Source: Nematostella vectensis | Taxonomy: Eukaryota > Cnidaria > Anthozoa > Actiniaria > Edwardsiidae | Assembly: GCF_932526225.1 (NCBI RefSeq) | Contig: NC_064035.1 | Location: 2,853,501-2,913,500 of the forward strand | Direction: 5' to 3' | DNA length: 60,000 nucleotides | Part shown: positions 38,801-50,568 of the stretch, piece after piece | Numbering within the stretch: position 1 is the first letter of the stretch | Layout: each line of letters starts with the position of its first letter | Notes under the pieces: generated by a model | What the model was told of the DNA's origin: nothing | The model's input: the letters and a program-made list of their open reading frames with translations, nothing else | The model's database searches: none | Made by a program: the position numbers and the translations under genes

Positions 38801-41800
38801 ACTTGCACCTAGCTGTATAATGCAACATTCTTCTGGAATTGATATACTGTAGGAAACCTAGTCCTATAGGAATTGATATGGGTGGGGTGTGGAAAAAGAG
38901 TGATTGATATGGGTGGGGTATGGAAAGAGGGTGATCGATATGGGTGGGGTATGGAAAGAGGGTGATTGATATGGGTGGGGTTTGGAAAGAGAGTGATTGA
39001 TATGGGTGGGGTATGGAAAAAGAGTGATTGATATGGGTGGGGTATGGAAAGAGGGTGATTGATATGGGTGGGGTATGGAAAGAGAGTGATTGATATGGGT
39101 GGGGTATAGAAAGAGAGTGATTGATATGGGTGGGGTATGGAAAGAGAGTGATTCATATGGGTGGGGTATGGAAAATGAGTGATTGATATGGGTGGGGTAT
39201 GGAAAGAGGGTGATTGATATGGGTGGGGTATGGAAAGAGAGTGATTAATATGGGTGGGGTATGGAAAGAGGGTGATTGATATGGGTGGGGTATGGAAAAA
39301 GAGTGATTGATATGGGTGGGGTATGGAAAAAGAGTGATTGATATGGGTGGGGTATGGAAAGAGGGTGATTGATATGGGTGGGGTATGGAAAGAGGTTGAT
39401 TGATATGGGTGGGGTATGGAAAGATGGTGATTGATATGGGTTGGGTATGGAAAGATGGTGATTGATATGGGTGGGGTATGGAAAGAGGGTGATTGATATG
39501 GGTGGGGTATGGAAAGAGAGTGATTGATATGGGTGGGGTATGGAAAGAGAGTGATTGATATGGGTGGGGTATGGAAAGAGGGTGATTGATATGGGTGGGG
39601 TATGGAAAGAGAGTGATTGATATGGGTGGGGTATGGAAAGAGAGTGGTTGATATGGGTGGGGTATGGAAAGAGAGTGGTTGATATGGGTGGGGTATGGAA
39701 AGAGAGTGATTGATATGGGTGGGGTATGGAAAGAGGGTGATTGATATGGGTGGGGTATGGAAAGAGAGTGATTGATATGGGTGGGGTATGGAAAGAGAGT
39801 GATTGATATGGGTGGGGTATGGAAAGAGGGTGATTGATATGGGTGGGGTATGGAAAGAGAGTGATTGATATGGGTGGGGTATGGAAAGAGAGTGGTTGAT
39901 ATGGGTGGGGTATGGAAAGAGAGTGGTTGATATGGGTGGGGTATGGAAAGAGAGTGATTGATATGGGTAGGGTATGGAAAGAGAGTGATTGATATGGGTG
40001 GGGTATGGAAAGAGGGTGATCGATATGGGTGGGGTATGGAAAGAGGGTGATCGATATGGGTGGGGTTTGGAAAGAGAGTGGTTGATATGGGTGGGGTATG
40101 GAAAGAGAGTGGTTGATATGGGTAGGGTATGGAAAGATGGTGATTGATATGGGTGGGATTATGTAATGGTATACCCACCCATATCTATCACCACCATATT
40201 ACATAATCCCACCCATATCAATCATCCCATAACATGCCCTAAACCCTTACCAATCACCCCGAAGCATTCTTTACCCTTACAAATCCCCATAACGAACCAT
40301 AACAATCACAATTTCTATTTAATGATAATTCATCACCCAAACAATTCATCCCCTGCTAAACATATAGCCTCTCCTATCCTCAACAATATCTCCCGTTGAG
40401 CATGTACTTCTGACTCAGATAGTCTCTTTGCAAATTGTAGATGGAAAGGTGAAGAACAATAAATCTTCTGATAGATGTTCATCACCGATATTAACCAAAT
40501 CAATATGTGAAAATTCTGCATCATATGATGAAAGGATCATTCAAGCTGTGGCAAAGACTAAGCCAGATATCAACCCTCGCCATCACAAAATGAAGAAACA
40601 AAGAACACAATCTGAAGCAGATAAAATAGTAAATGATTGTTATAGTATATTGTTGTACTAGTATAAGTAGCACACTTAGTTGCTACCCTTAGATACTCAT
40701 TGTTATAACAAGAACTTCCCTATCAGGCATGTGAACCATGCCAATAAGCTTTCTGCCCTTCTAATTTTCCAAACAAAAATTGCTTGAAATGAAGTGAACT
40801 TTGTTGAAAACATAAATACTGCTAAGTATGACAATGATTAAAATTTTTCAAACAATGCTTCGTCTTTTTTATTGCATTGCAAGAGTTGTTCAAAAAATGC
40901 ATTCTCGTCTGAGTCCTTTGTCTCGCATTAATATTCCAGCATACAAGTGATCCTGACGAAGAATTCATGTCAACAGTAACCGCGGTGATGCGTCAAAGAG
41001 GCCTTCCACTTCCCAAGACACCCATGTGGAGGGGCCAGCAAGTCAGATTACATGACCTCTTCAAGGCCGTCCAGTCCAGGGGAGGGTTTGAGTCGGTATG
41101 AGACACATGTACTTAGTTAATATTCAAAAAGTGCCTTTTGTGGCAAGTAAATTTAATTATTATTTTGAGTATGGGAAAAGGGCTAATTAGCTTGAGAGAA
41201 ACAAAAAGTAGTTAACGACATAAATGATTAGATCTAGTGTATCTTTCTCAAATAAGAACTCTGACTTTCTACTTTCTATTTGTGACAGTAGGCTCTCTTA
41301 TGATCCGAGTTACTGCTTAATAACAGGTTCTAACCAGTGGTGGTTTATCTGTTAAAGGTGTGTAAAGATAATAAGTGGAATGAAATCTACTCTCATCTAG
41401 TATCTTCTGGGACACCAATGGGCAGGACTATCCGACTCTTTTACCTCAGGTATTGTGAATATGCACCCATAGGCAAAGTCTTGTGACTACCTCATTCTTT
41501 ATTAGATTCAGGCCTAAACCCTTCTGTGCAGAGGAAGGGAACGAAGCAACAAAGAAAGCTCTGCGCAGGAAGTTATCAGGCCTATAGCCAGGAATGGTTC
41601 TGGTGGCTCCAGGATTCATGCATCACCCCACTTAACAGTCCCCCCCCCCCCCTCACACACACACACTACTTAAAATGCTGGCTGGGGGCTAGGGAATATA
41701 ATTTCCTTTGTTTTCTTTAGGCATTTGCTACCATATGAAATGTTCATCAAAGGTCCACCATCACCAGGTAAGGATATTGTTATTGTTTTTATATTTTAAT

Positions 41801-43912
41801 TAGTGATTGTGTGAGAAGATAGTAATATTTTTTCAAAGAATGTGCAGCTGGATTTATAATCAGATTTGTGACCATACCTTGTCTCAATCGTTTAAAATCC
41901 TCTTGCCTATAATTATATATTTTGCCAGTAGTGAATCTTTTACTGTGATATTTCAGTTGCTGAGAATGTTGTAGTCAATTCATCACACACCATCCGGAAT
42001 GAAAGGGACGACAACAGCTGCATCACCCAAAATGACAGGGAAGATGACTGTCTTTCTGGTAGTGAAGGTCAGTTTAAATAATATACATCATCTTTTACTA
42101 TACATTTTTAATACCTAATTTGCAAGGACATTCAATAGATTTGAGGCATTTCTTTCAAGGCAACAACTGCTTTCAGTAATACTGAAATAAATACTGAAAA
42201 TTATTTTGCAATTTTCCAACTTAAAGTAAGAAAAAAAATTAGCAATTTGAATATAATTTGCATTTTATTATGCAATTTGGGTTTTCCAAATCTTAAGTTT
42301 AACACAGTTTTGCTATGTAGCATATGCCTATGTACGTAGCATATACCTCAAGTTTTCTGACCACTAACCTTTGCTATTGGCAGGTGAACAAAAGGTCCCA
42401 GAAGTTAGACAGACAAGACAGCCAATACATAGACTTATCACAGAAGATGGTATAGACTTATCACAGAAGATGGTAAATATATAGATATTTATTGAAACTT
42501 GCACTTTTGAATGTAGTTATTACACATTATGTAGTTGACTTCTTAATTCCTATGTAGAGAAACAAACACTCATTCTTTTTTATCTTTAGTTCAGAGTCAG
42601 ATCTGCCCAAGTACTACGATTGCTGGGAGTCCTCCTGGAGGGCTTGTACCAAGCTCAAACCCTGACACCCCACTTGCACAAACTGCTACTCTCTTCTCAG
42701 GTATCTATTACTATTGCAACATCCCTTTTTGACAATTTCGCTCCAAGATAAGAACCTTTTAGCTATCAGGGGCCTTATGTATGGAATAAACTTCCTGAAA
42801 AGGTGAGAATTTCAAATTCCCTTGGGGAGTTTAAATCAAACATAATAAACTTGACTTGCTGTTTCTTCGAACGTTTTTAACATCATAATTATATTACTAA
42901 TGTTATATTATTTGTGATAGTCTAGTTGAATAGATCGAAAAGAGCTTTTATGAAAAACAATGTAAATTGATATATGATATGATATATCTATAAAGTAATA
43001 CTATACTCATTTTAAGATGACAACGATGATGATGATGATGACATTGGTTTAGAATCCGAAGCCGCAGAGCATGAGCTTTTGCAGCTGGAGCGGCTTTTAT
43101 CCTCACTTGAGCCATCTCTCTATCCACCTCCAGGCAAGTTGATTAATGGCGGCACAAGCTGAAGTCAGACACTTTGTTTGCTATGTTAGAGATGAAATAT
43201 TGATGTCTTCATTTTCTTTATCTTTAGTTATTGAAAGCCCAGAGAGGAAAAGGCAAGTTTCTTAGTCAATGCAGAACACATTACCCCTTAGAGTTTAAAC
43301 AAAGTTATTATAAATATGCACCTCTTATACACCTCCTCAACCTATCCTGCATGCCCTCATCTATATTCCCGTTATCAGCACTAACAACAGTAAATTCCCA
43401 TTGACGTCTCCATGCCTTTCCATGTTACTATTTACGCCTCCCAGTTTTCTGTCTCACTGAATATGTTTAACGGTGCACTCTCCAGGTACGAGGCCCCAAC
43501 CTCCTCAACAGTCCTCCAAGTCAAGACAGATGTGTTCAAAACTTTGGATGAGATGGCCAAGATAGAAGGTATTTGGATAAATAGTAGGCATACCATGAAG
43601 ATGTTACTCAGCCCAATAAAGTAAGGGAAGCTCTCTTTTGTCCGGGGAAAGAGATGGAAAAGTCAAACTAGAGAGATATAATCTCAATTATATATTTTTT
43701 AAATTATTTCTATTTGGATGGTCTCTGGTCTCATATTGCAGAACAGATCTCTTTACCCACGAAGCATTTCTACTTCATATTACTGTATGTGCCAGTATGT
43801 CATTTATAGAAATCATTGGAAGTAATGGATGAATTCAAATAAGATATTCTTGTTTTCAGGAGCCATCGCAGAGCTGGATACAATGGTCTCACTTGAGCTT
43901 AATAACCTGTAG
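32801..43912 (+). CDS. Chimeric VKORC1-start / PWWP-ARID reader (copy 2)
   Basis: Predicted exons: 32801-32827, 35333-35493, 38466-38785, 40441-40628, 40940-41095, 41358-41449, 41721-41767, 41957-42067, 42384-42449, 42590-42700, 43017-43133, 43228-43252, 43486-43568, 43860-43912. The first exon starts at the duplicated VKORC1 ATG, encodes MLAGLLTDQ and ends in phase 0 at the donor of the first minisatellite unit. Exon 2 also starts in phase 0, so the join stays open for 518 residues. The product lacks the first half of the CW finger (no partners for the two remaining zinc cysteines) but keeps PWWP and ARID intact. Amino-acid changes seen against copy 1 are Glu to Lys (exon 3), Ser to Arg (exon 8) and Pro to Leu (exon 13). 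All splice sites are kept, including both GC donors. Exon 9 has a duplicated donor. Expression is unproven; it could be an unexpressed 5'-truncated duplicate. Confidence 0.6.
32822..35178. repeat. 32-bp minisatellite, second array (about 73 copies)
   Basis: Same unit as the 7285-21691 array, here 2.4 kb. It begins abruptly inside the VKORC1 coding sequence and ends at the same degenerate unit (GTACTGCTACAATGG) as the first array. Variants such as GTACTCATGAGC and GATAAGC are more common here than in most of the first array. Confidence 0.95.
35620..35826 (-). mobile_element. tRNA-derived SINE, copy 2
   Basis: Duplicate of the SINE at 22140-22347, with the same minus-strand A box and B box. 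It lies in intron 2 of the second reader copy. Confidence 0.6.
36598..36790. repeat. 47-bp repeat expanded to four copies (copy 2 only)
   Basis: A 47-bp unit containing CACTGCTAGTATTGCACAG occurs four times in tandem. The matching place in the first copy (about 23140-23190) has it once, so it expanded after the segmental duplication, or contracted in copy 1. Confidence 0.88.
37045..37770. repeat. 91-bp tandem array, copy 2 (about 8 units)
   Basis: Same unit as 23424-24440, with the CGGGATATCCCG palindrome in most copies. About three units fewer than in copy 1. Confidence 0.88.
38871..40165. repeat. 31-bp minisatellite in intron 3, copy 2
   Basis: About 41 copies of the 31-bp unit against about 28 in copy 1. 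It is also followed by reverse-complement units (about 40170-40280). The minus-strand open frames through it are repeat artefacts. Confidence 0.92.
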
Positions 43913-44209
43913 ATACCCTTGTCTCCTTGCTTGTCTTGTTGTACTACTGTACATATTAGACAGTGGTCTCACTTGAGCTTGATAACCTGTAGATACCCTT
44001 GTCTTCTTTCTTGTACTACTGTACATATTAGACAGTGGTCTCAATTGAGCTTGATAACCAGGAAGCACACTACCACAATGGTAATGTCATGGTTTATAAG
44101 TTTTAAATTTATTTTATAATTGGTAAAAGCCAAAATGATTAGTAAATATTATATATTATATCGTCCGTTTTATAGTTTTATACTCAGTAAATAGTCATTT
44201 AGTTAATGA

Positions 44210-44215
44210 AATAAA
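44210..44215 (+). terminator. Polyadenylation signal AATAAA, reader copy 2
   Basis: It is the counterpart of 30443-30448, downstream of the copy 2 stop codon at 43912 and of the repeated terminal-exon units (43884-44100). Confidence 0.5.
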
Positions 44216-44393
44216 GGGCATATAGATCATACTTGTTGTTTTTGATAAATACTAGACTTTTAGACCAATTTATGTGTAATTTTCGAAATGATTATATGTT
44301 GCGATTTAAAATTTGGCGCGAACCTGTAACAGATCACTATGAAGCTTTTTTTCACTTTTTGCCAAAAAGATGTACTACTTGTGCGCGTACTTA

Positions 44394-45247
44394 GGCCTAG
44401 ATTAAACGGCGTGTCAAAGTCGCACCGTTCTAGCTCGGTAGAGGTTCGATCATAGAGCGGCTCTACAATAAACGTCGATCATTTTGTTTGTTATCTCCAT
44501 GGGTATGGAGTGTAACAATATAGTCATTAGGAACAAAATACATGCTGCTTTGGTTTATGACGCTAAAATGGAGGACAGAACACGAAGACTAGAAATGACT
44601 AGAAAAGCCTTCTTGGTCAGAGCAATATGGTCTTATAGGAATAAATTTATTACATGACGCAATAGATTGGATAAAGAAAAGGCGACGACTCCTGCTGCGT
44701 CTTCTTTTTTTTAATTACAAAACGGTATTTCGCATGAAATGCACGTATTTTGTGTCCCCGAAACAAGAGCTGCACATCTGTACCCGACCCGTCGAGTACT
44801 CAGGTAATGGTTTCCGAAACCCCGCCATTTTCACATTGCCCAAAAAGTGGGAGGCAAGGGGAATACATACGGGCTTTCAGGCTACATACAGGGTGTCAGG
44901 GGGGTTACTGTCAATTGGGCGCATGCGCGAAGAAGGGGGGAAGTCAATAATACTCTGCACGGGTAGCTTCTTTTTGTATTTTTGTTCAACTAAAACGATT
45001 TGCATTGATTATAAACTAATCTGCATAATTTAATCGTTATGACTGGTGCGACCTTGGAGCATCGTTTAATCCCTCGCCGTACCATAGTTGCATTATCCGA
45101 CTAGCCCACTCGCGCCAGAAAGTTGGTGCGACCTCCTCATTAATTCAATTTCGTGCGCAATAAACGGCGCGGTAACGTCGCATTATCTGTCGAACTTTTC
45201 TAGAGCGGCACGATGATGCGACCCTGACACGCCGTTAAATCTAGGCC
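44394..45247. mobile_element. Harbinger-like non-autonomous element, copy 2
   Basis: Duplicate of 30684-31526, with the same inverted ends (GGCCTAGATT) and TTA flanks (44391-44393, 45248-45250). It lies upstream of the intact VKORC1. Just right of it (about 45345-45460) is a piece of the small repeat family found complete at 54178-54295. Confidence 0.65.
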
Positions 45248-46152
45248 TTATTTTAAAAAAATCGCGAACGCGAACTGACCAGCGAAATGTTCTGAGAAAA
45301 TTTTCGCGAAAATGAAGAAGAATAAGGTACTCTCACGGGAGGGGCCATTCTTGCGCTCGGCCCCCAGGATCCACGCGGGTTAAAATACATGATGGCGCCC
45401 GCTCCCGAACGGAGTGGCTTTTCCGCGATGATAACACCGAGTACCGCCTGCAAGCAGGCTAGGCTCATTATGTTTCCTGCTACTGCATTCGTGTATCTAG
45501 CGCCTCTCCGGATATATATTGTGGGAATCTTTCACATCGCGTCGTTTCGACTGCACGAGGAGCTAGAGTCTTGTTGCATCATCCCTCCCGGGGCGCATGA
45601 TGGGCCGCACATGCTCCCGGGCGATACCCGGTCACCATTTCTACATTACCCAGAAGCCCCTGGGAAAGGGATGAATGGCGTGCGAGTGCTATGAATGGGG
45701 GGATGTTTGCGCTTTTTAGCGCTTTGCTCTTCCGCCTCCGGTCATTCAGGCCTCAAGGCGAGAATCGAGGAAGTGTGTAATGCTATAGGACACGTATGTG
45801 TTAGCTAGTTTTCGTGCTGTCCACACTTTTCAGCCGCGCTTCGCCTTGGAATTCACGTCAAAGTGAGCTTCCTACCTACGTACTCAAATCGCAGTCAATT
45901 TGGGGGTAAAGTTACTTTTGTTTAAAGTAACTATTCGTTGAATCTAAAAGTGCAAAAGCCACTAAAGAAACTAACCAAACCACTTTGCCGTTTGTCTCAG
46001 GCTTTGTATGATATTTTCTTTATGGGAAATGATCAATGGCAAACTGAGAAAGAAAATTAACATTCTGTCATTGTCGTTCGGGTAAAATGGCAACTGAGAT
46101 CTTTGTGTTTTGAATGTGTACAATTTCATTCCAGCTACCATAGACACACATA

Positions 46153-49100
46153 ATGCTGGCGGGGCTATTAACCGAGCACTCCGTCGTCTGTTTGTCTGGA
46201 ATTCTTGTGTCTGCATACGCTCTCTATGTGGAAATGAGAAAATCTAAGGACAAGAATTATAAGGCAGTCTGTGACATTGGCGAAAACATGAGCTGTTCAC
46301 GCGTACTCACATCCAAGTAAGATATTCTTTGTCTATTCCTACTCATAAATGAAATAATGTATGAATGTGATAATGATCACTTATAATTCATCAATGGCCA
46401 TAACCTTATGATGTGATGCAGATACAGGCATCATCAACCAAGGAGCCCATGGGGGGGGGGGGTACTTCCTCATATTTGGTATACGGGTATTGTGCTGCCC
46501 TTTAGGGTAGGGTTTTTGGGCTCTTGAGGTCTACGATAGGGTATCTTTTTTTCGCTTGTCGGTCTGTGGAAGGGTATCTTTTTTTTCTTGTTAGGTCTCT
46601 GGTAGAGTGGGCAAAGTTGTGCAAAGCGAAAAAGACAATTTATTTAAAGACTATTTGATTGACAGTGAATTTCCGCCTTAACACCACTTATTGGGCCACC
46701 CTTGTAGATAATATTACTGGAGAGTCAATTATCAGTTTGTGTACACATAAGCTACAGTGGTTTGACAGGTGTTAATACCAGTCACACTTTGTTATCAGTA
46801 TCAGGCTTGTCGGTGTTGTTTGCATCGTCAATCCTAGCATCTGCAATGTTGATTTCACAACCTAAACCAAGCCATTTGATATCGCGTCATAGCTGCCTTG
46901 CATTTGGAATATTGCGAGAGAAACGTGTAATTTCACAGGCAGGTTTATTCCACCACCGAAACTCCATCTTCCCTGGGATCGTCAGAGGGGTTTCCCACCA
47001 CAAAACTGCGAAAAATATTGGGTTATAAACTCGAATTGTATCCCTTAGTATCTATGATCGTACTATCCGCGTATAAACAGGGTTGTTTTCAAACTTTGTT
47101 TTGACTTAAACATAGCGATATTTCTCTTGAATCATTTTGCCACATTTGAGACACCAATTATGGTTTTTGAGTGGAAATAACTCTGGCCTAACTACAAAGC
47201 TTCTCTAAATCAGTGTTATTGTACTTACCATTTCAAGTTCTCATGTATGGGCCAGAGTGGTGCAACAAACTCGCGTTTGAGATGCCCAAGCTGACCTCTT
47301 TCGCCGTGAACATTAAACACGTCCTTTTGAACCTACTTTTCTTGAAACACTAAACTCGTCCCCCACGCATGCGTTGAAAGAACAGTAAGGTATCCCTTTA
47401 CTACACATTCGAAGTTCTTGTTTCTTCTCGTCGTTATGTGTTCCAAGTTATGGCGCATACACTTTGCCCCAGGTATGGTATGGCGTAGGGTGTATATCTT
47501 TAGCTAAAGATCTACGGTAAGGTATACTTTTGAGCTTTAGGTCTGTGGTACGGTATGTAATTGTAGCCGTAGGTCTCTGGTAGGGTATGAAAATCAAGGA
47601 TTTTTGGTCTCTGATGGGGTCAGTATGCAGCTCTTACAAGCTGCAATTTAATTGGGCAAATGAACAATATCCGCACATCGACACAAAGAACGAGAAGAAT
47701 AGAGACAAAAGAACTCCTTTGTAGAACAAAGATAATAGGAGACAAAGCAGCTGCGTACTTACTCCTCTGATGGGGTCAGGTTTTAGAGACCTCGGCGGCA
47801 CACTCCTACCCAAAAATAAGTGGGTTACCCCCGGGCCAAGGAGATGTAGCTGCCCTAAGGGGTTTGAGCTAAAAAAAGTCAGACAAAATTTGGGAACTGA
47901 TAAATAATTCTTATACAGGGTCTGAGGGCAAGAGCAGTGCTTGAAAAACAAACACAGGATCCCATCCGTTCCTCCCCTACCCCCCACCCTCAATCAGCAA
48001 CAACAGCACGCAAAAAAGGTTGATATACCGTACCTTTTTTAGTTTACAGATACAGTCAAGTTCTAGTACTGCTGTACCAGAAACCAGGTTTTTTCCCGTC
48101 AACTGATTCAGAGATATGTGAGATGAGTTTCTCTCTTTTAGATACAGTAAAGGCTTTGGGTTGGTTGAACTTCTTGTTGGAAAAGACCATTTTATGAATC
48201 TTCCCAATTGCCTTATTGGGATTGTGTTTTACCTCTTTCAACTCTGTCTGGGTAAGTAAATCTGATATGAATTACCTCCAGATACCTCTTTATAGCAATT
48301 ACATTGTGCTTCCGTTTAGTAGTGACGTTGAATGGCATAGCAATATTGTGAGAACACTTATTTTCCCTGAAAAAAAAAAACGTGTCTATTTTGTACAGTC
48401 ATTTCAGTATGCATGGTTTTAAATTCCTTATTCCATGCAAAAAAAACACCTTTCTCTAAATAATAGGGTATTGCAATGTTATTTCAACTCACAAGGTTAA
48501 GGTGTCTTCTATAAACAAGCTTGAAAAACTTATAAAGGAGATCTAAAAAAAATAGATATTATGATGCTGTCTAAGAGCTAGTTATGGGAGCTTTATTGAA
48601 TGCCTTATTTTGGGGGCACATAGACATTGTGTGACAATAGCTCTAATTTGATCCTGAATGTTTTTTTGAGTTTGAGACTTGAAAAATCAATAATTGTGTT
48701 TACCTTAGTCATCCTTTGTTTAATTAATTTACATGTTATATATTATTCCACCACACTTCCACATAATCTTAATATCGATTGGCTAGCTTATGTCAAATTA
48801 GAGTACATACCATCAGCTTTATCCTTCACAACTTCTGCTTAAAACAAGAGAAAGGAAAAATGTCAACCTTAAGTCACAAAATTTATTCTGGGACCTTATT
48901 TGAAAATAACTCTTTTCTGCATCCACAAAAAACAATGAATATAGCAAATATCTCATTTGTGTTTTCTGTAAACTGAGGGAAAAAATTAGTTGTACACTGT
49001 ATGATGTTTCAGGGATGGTTGGTTCATCATGGTGTAACTCCCTTCTGCTGATAACTTCCATCATGTCCTGTGTTGGCTCTGTCTATCTCGGCTACATCTT

Positions 49101-49197
49101 GTTTGTTATTCTGAAGGACATTTGTCTTGTCTGCATTGCTACCTACATCGTAAATGGCACTCTGTTCTACCTAAACTACCAAAGAGTCCTATCATGA
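46153..49197 (+). CDS. VKORC1: Vitamin K epoxide reductase complex subunit 1 (complete, 3 exons)
   Basis: Exons 46153-46316, 48142-48251 and 49013-49197 join to a 152-residue protein (the human protein has 163). VKORC1 is an ER membrane enzyme that reduces vitamin K epoxide and quinone, feeding gamma-carboxylation of Glu residues. Cys40 and Cys48 match the luminal loop pair (CDIGENMSCSRV). Cys129 and Cys132 form the catalytic CLVC motif in the last helix. Tyr136 follows in ATY, at the place of the human TYA motif. GFGLVE in exon 2 is also conserved. Four hydrophobic segments are visible. All introns are GT-AG. The start codon aligns with the family N-terminus. The first 7 codons and the promoter are duplicated at 31.5-32.8 kb. 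Intron 1 carries a 1.4 kb transposon-like insertion. Confidence 0.95.
46446..47835. mobile_element. 1.4-kb transposon-like insertion in VKORC1 intron 1
   Basis: Both flanks carry the 8-base direct repeat CCAAGGAG (46438-46445 and 47836-47843). The ends are imperfect inverted repeats: a G run followed by TACTTCC on the left, and the reverse complement of GGGTTACCCCCGGG on the right. Inside, GGTCT(C/G)TGGTAGGGTAT-like words recur at about 46520-46600 and 47520-47620. An 8-base duplication fits hAT- or P-type elements. No transposase frame was seen. Confidence 0.55.
47844..48141. other. Distal VKORC1 intron 1, nothing further seen
   Basis: It runs from the right target duplication of the intronic transposon to exon 2. 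No exon or repeat was recognised apart from the acceptor at 48140-48141. Confidence 0.4.
48252..49012. other. VKORC1 intron 2, nothing further seen
   Basis: AT-rich intron bounded by GTAAGT at 48252 and an AG acceptor at 49011-49012. Short open frames inside it show no family resemblance. Confidence 0.5.
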
Positions 49198-50420
49198 TTA
49201 AAGCATTATCAGCTATAATAATTAAAACTTAGAGATTATAATAATATATAGTAACAACCTAGTTATTTATCATGAATCACAATGTAATGGATTGTAAATT
49301 TTATGATTAAATGATAACAGATTAAAGTACATTAAAGTGAACATACTTATGTTTATAGCTATCACCCTTAAGTAAGCTTTATACAGTATATACAAAGTTG
49401 TGGGGGCTAATTGAAAAAATGATCACTTTTTCATTCCCCTCTTTATCTCTCAACCTGGTGACTTCCCATTCTGCAAATTCTCTAGACCACTGCGAGGCAG
49501 CCTGTATGGCTTCGCCCCAGAAAACCCATGCAACATACTCTTGGGTTTATGGCTATCCTGTGCGGTGAGGAAATAAGAAAAACAAAAAAATACACAAGTG
49601 GTGTTTTGGTAGGGTGTGTAGGATAATAGTATTACTATGAAGTATTGGTAATAGCACAGCTACATGGGGTTTTCTCTTGGTTTCAATAATGCAAGTTGTA
49701 AAGCCAGCTCGTGGTGGTAGGGCTATTAAAGTGCTGTTACTAATGTTGTTTTTAGGCATTTTTCTAAGCAGCAGCAACACTGAGGTACGCTTTGCCGACA
49801 GCAACAGTATTTTATTTCGGGCCCCAGGCCCCCTAGGCCAACTTGTCAAAATACCATGACACACCGATTATATGACAACTTAAAACATATATTTAAAAAA
49901 GAAAATGAAATGTAATGGATCACGCCTGATACTACAGTTTCTTCTTTTATTTATACTCCTTGGGTTGAAGACATTTGTAGAAATACATATCGTATGAAAG
50001 AGACATTAAAATGAGACCTTAAAATGAGGCAAAAATGATATAGCGTAGGGACTCAAATTATTAATAAGTGTTCACACCACCCGATTGTCCAAAATGCGCA
50101 TGATAATATCACATCATATTTTTATGTATAATGTGCTTTGAGATTCTCCAAACGGAGACTGATCAGATTATAGTATTTTGAAATGAAACATGCAGATTTC
50201 TGACACTTTAGATTATATACCACTTAAAAATCTCAGGAACAGAGAGGCTAAATTCTTATGATAAACCACGTTTGCGACGCACTCTCCATGTTTTATTAGA
50301 AAACCCGGTCAACTGACGTTGCTTAATTTGAGCTACTACCCAATGGCGTGCGAACTGTCCCCGACCCGCTAGCCGAAACCTGCCCGATTAAGAAAAATAA
50401 TAGAGGGAAATTCGTGTTTT
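49198..50420. other. Intergenic region between convergent VKORC1 and SLC23 genes
   Basis: The 3' ends of both genes face each other here. An ATTAAA at 49221-49226 is a possible VKORC1 poly(A) signal. A 60-codon plus-strand frame at 49677-49859 has a hydrophobic N-terminal stretch but no other support. No repeat family was recognised. Confidence 0.45.
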
Positions 50421-50426
50421 TTTATT
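50421..50426 (-). terminator. Polyadenylation signal for the SLC23 gene
   Basis: The plus strand reads TTTATT, giving AATAAA on the minus strand 143 bases downstream of the SLC23 stop codon at 50569. Position and match make it the likely poly(A) signal. Confidence 0.5.
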
Positions 50427-50568
50427 ATAAGAATTCAACCTAACAAACTCTGTTACTACCGCCAGGGATCCTCTATACAGGAGGGCAATAATTCGTTGTA
50501 ATCAATCAGCCGTAATAAAACTACATTATTGAGGCTTACTATACTGCTGTCTATCTTAAATTCACTCC

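Larger units (their letters stand above)
35160..46174 (+). repeat. Second copy of an 11-kb tandem duplication
   Basis: This segment repeats 21680-32823 with high identity, including exons 2-14 of the reader, the SINE, the TTAA element, the 31-bp array, the Harbinger-like element and the VKORC1 5' end. The duplicated unit also includes part of the 32-bp array, so its left breakpoint is inside that array. Homology between the copies ends after AACCGA in VKORC1 exon 1 (32823 and 46175). Confidence 0.93.

Noticed and set aside
49677-49859. 60-codon plus-strand frame with a signal-peptide-like start
   Set aside because: No splice context, no homology recognised, and an overlapping longer frame exists on the other strand; chance is more likely.
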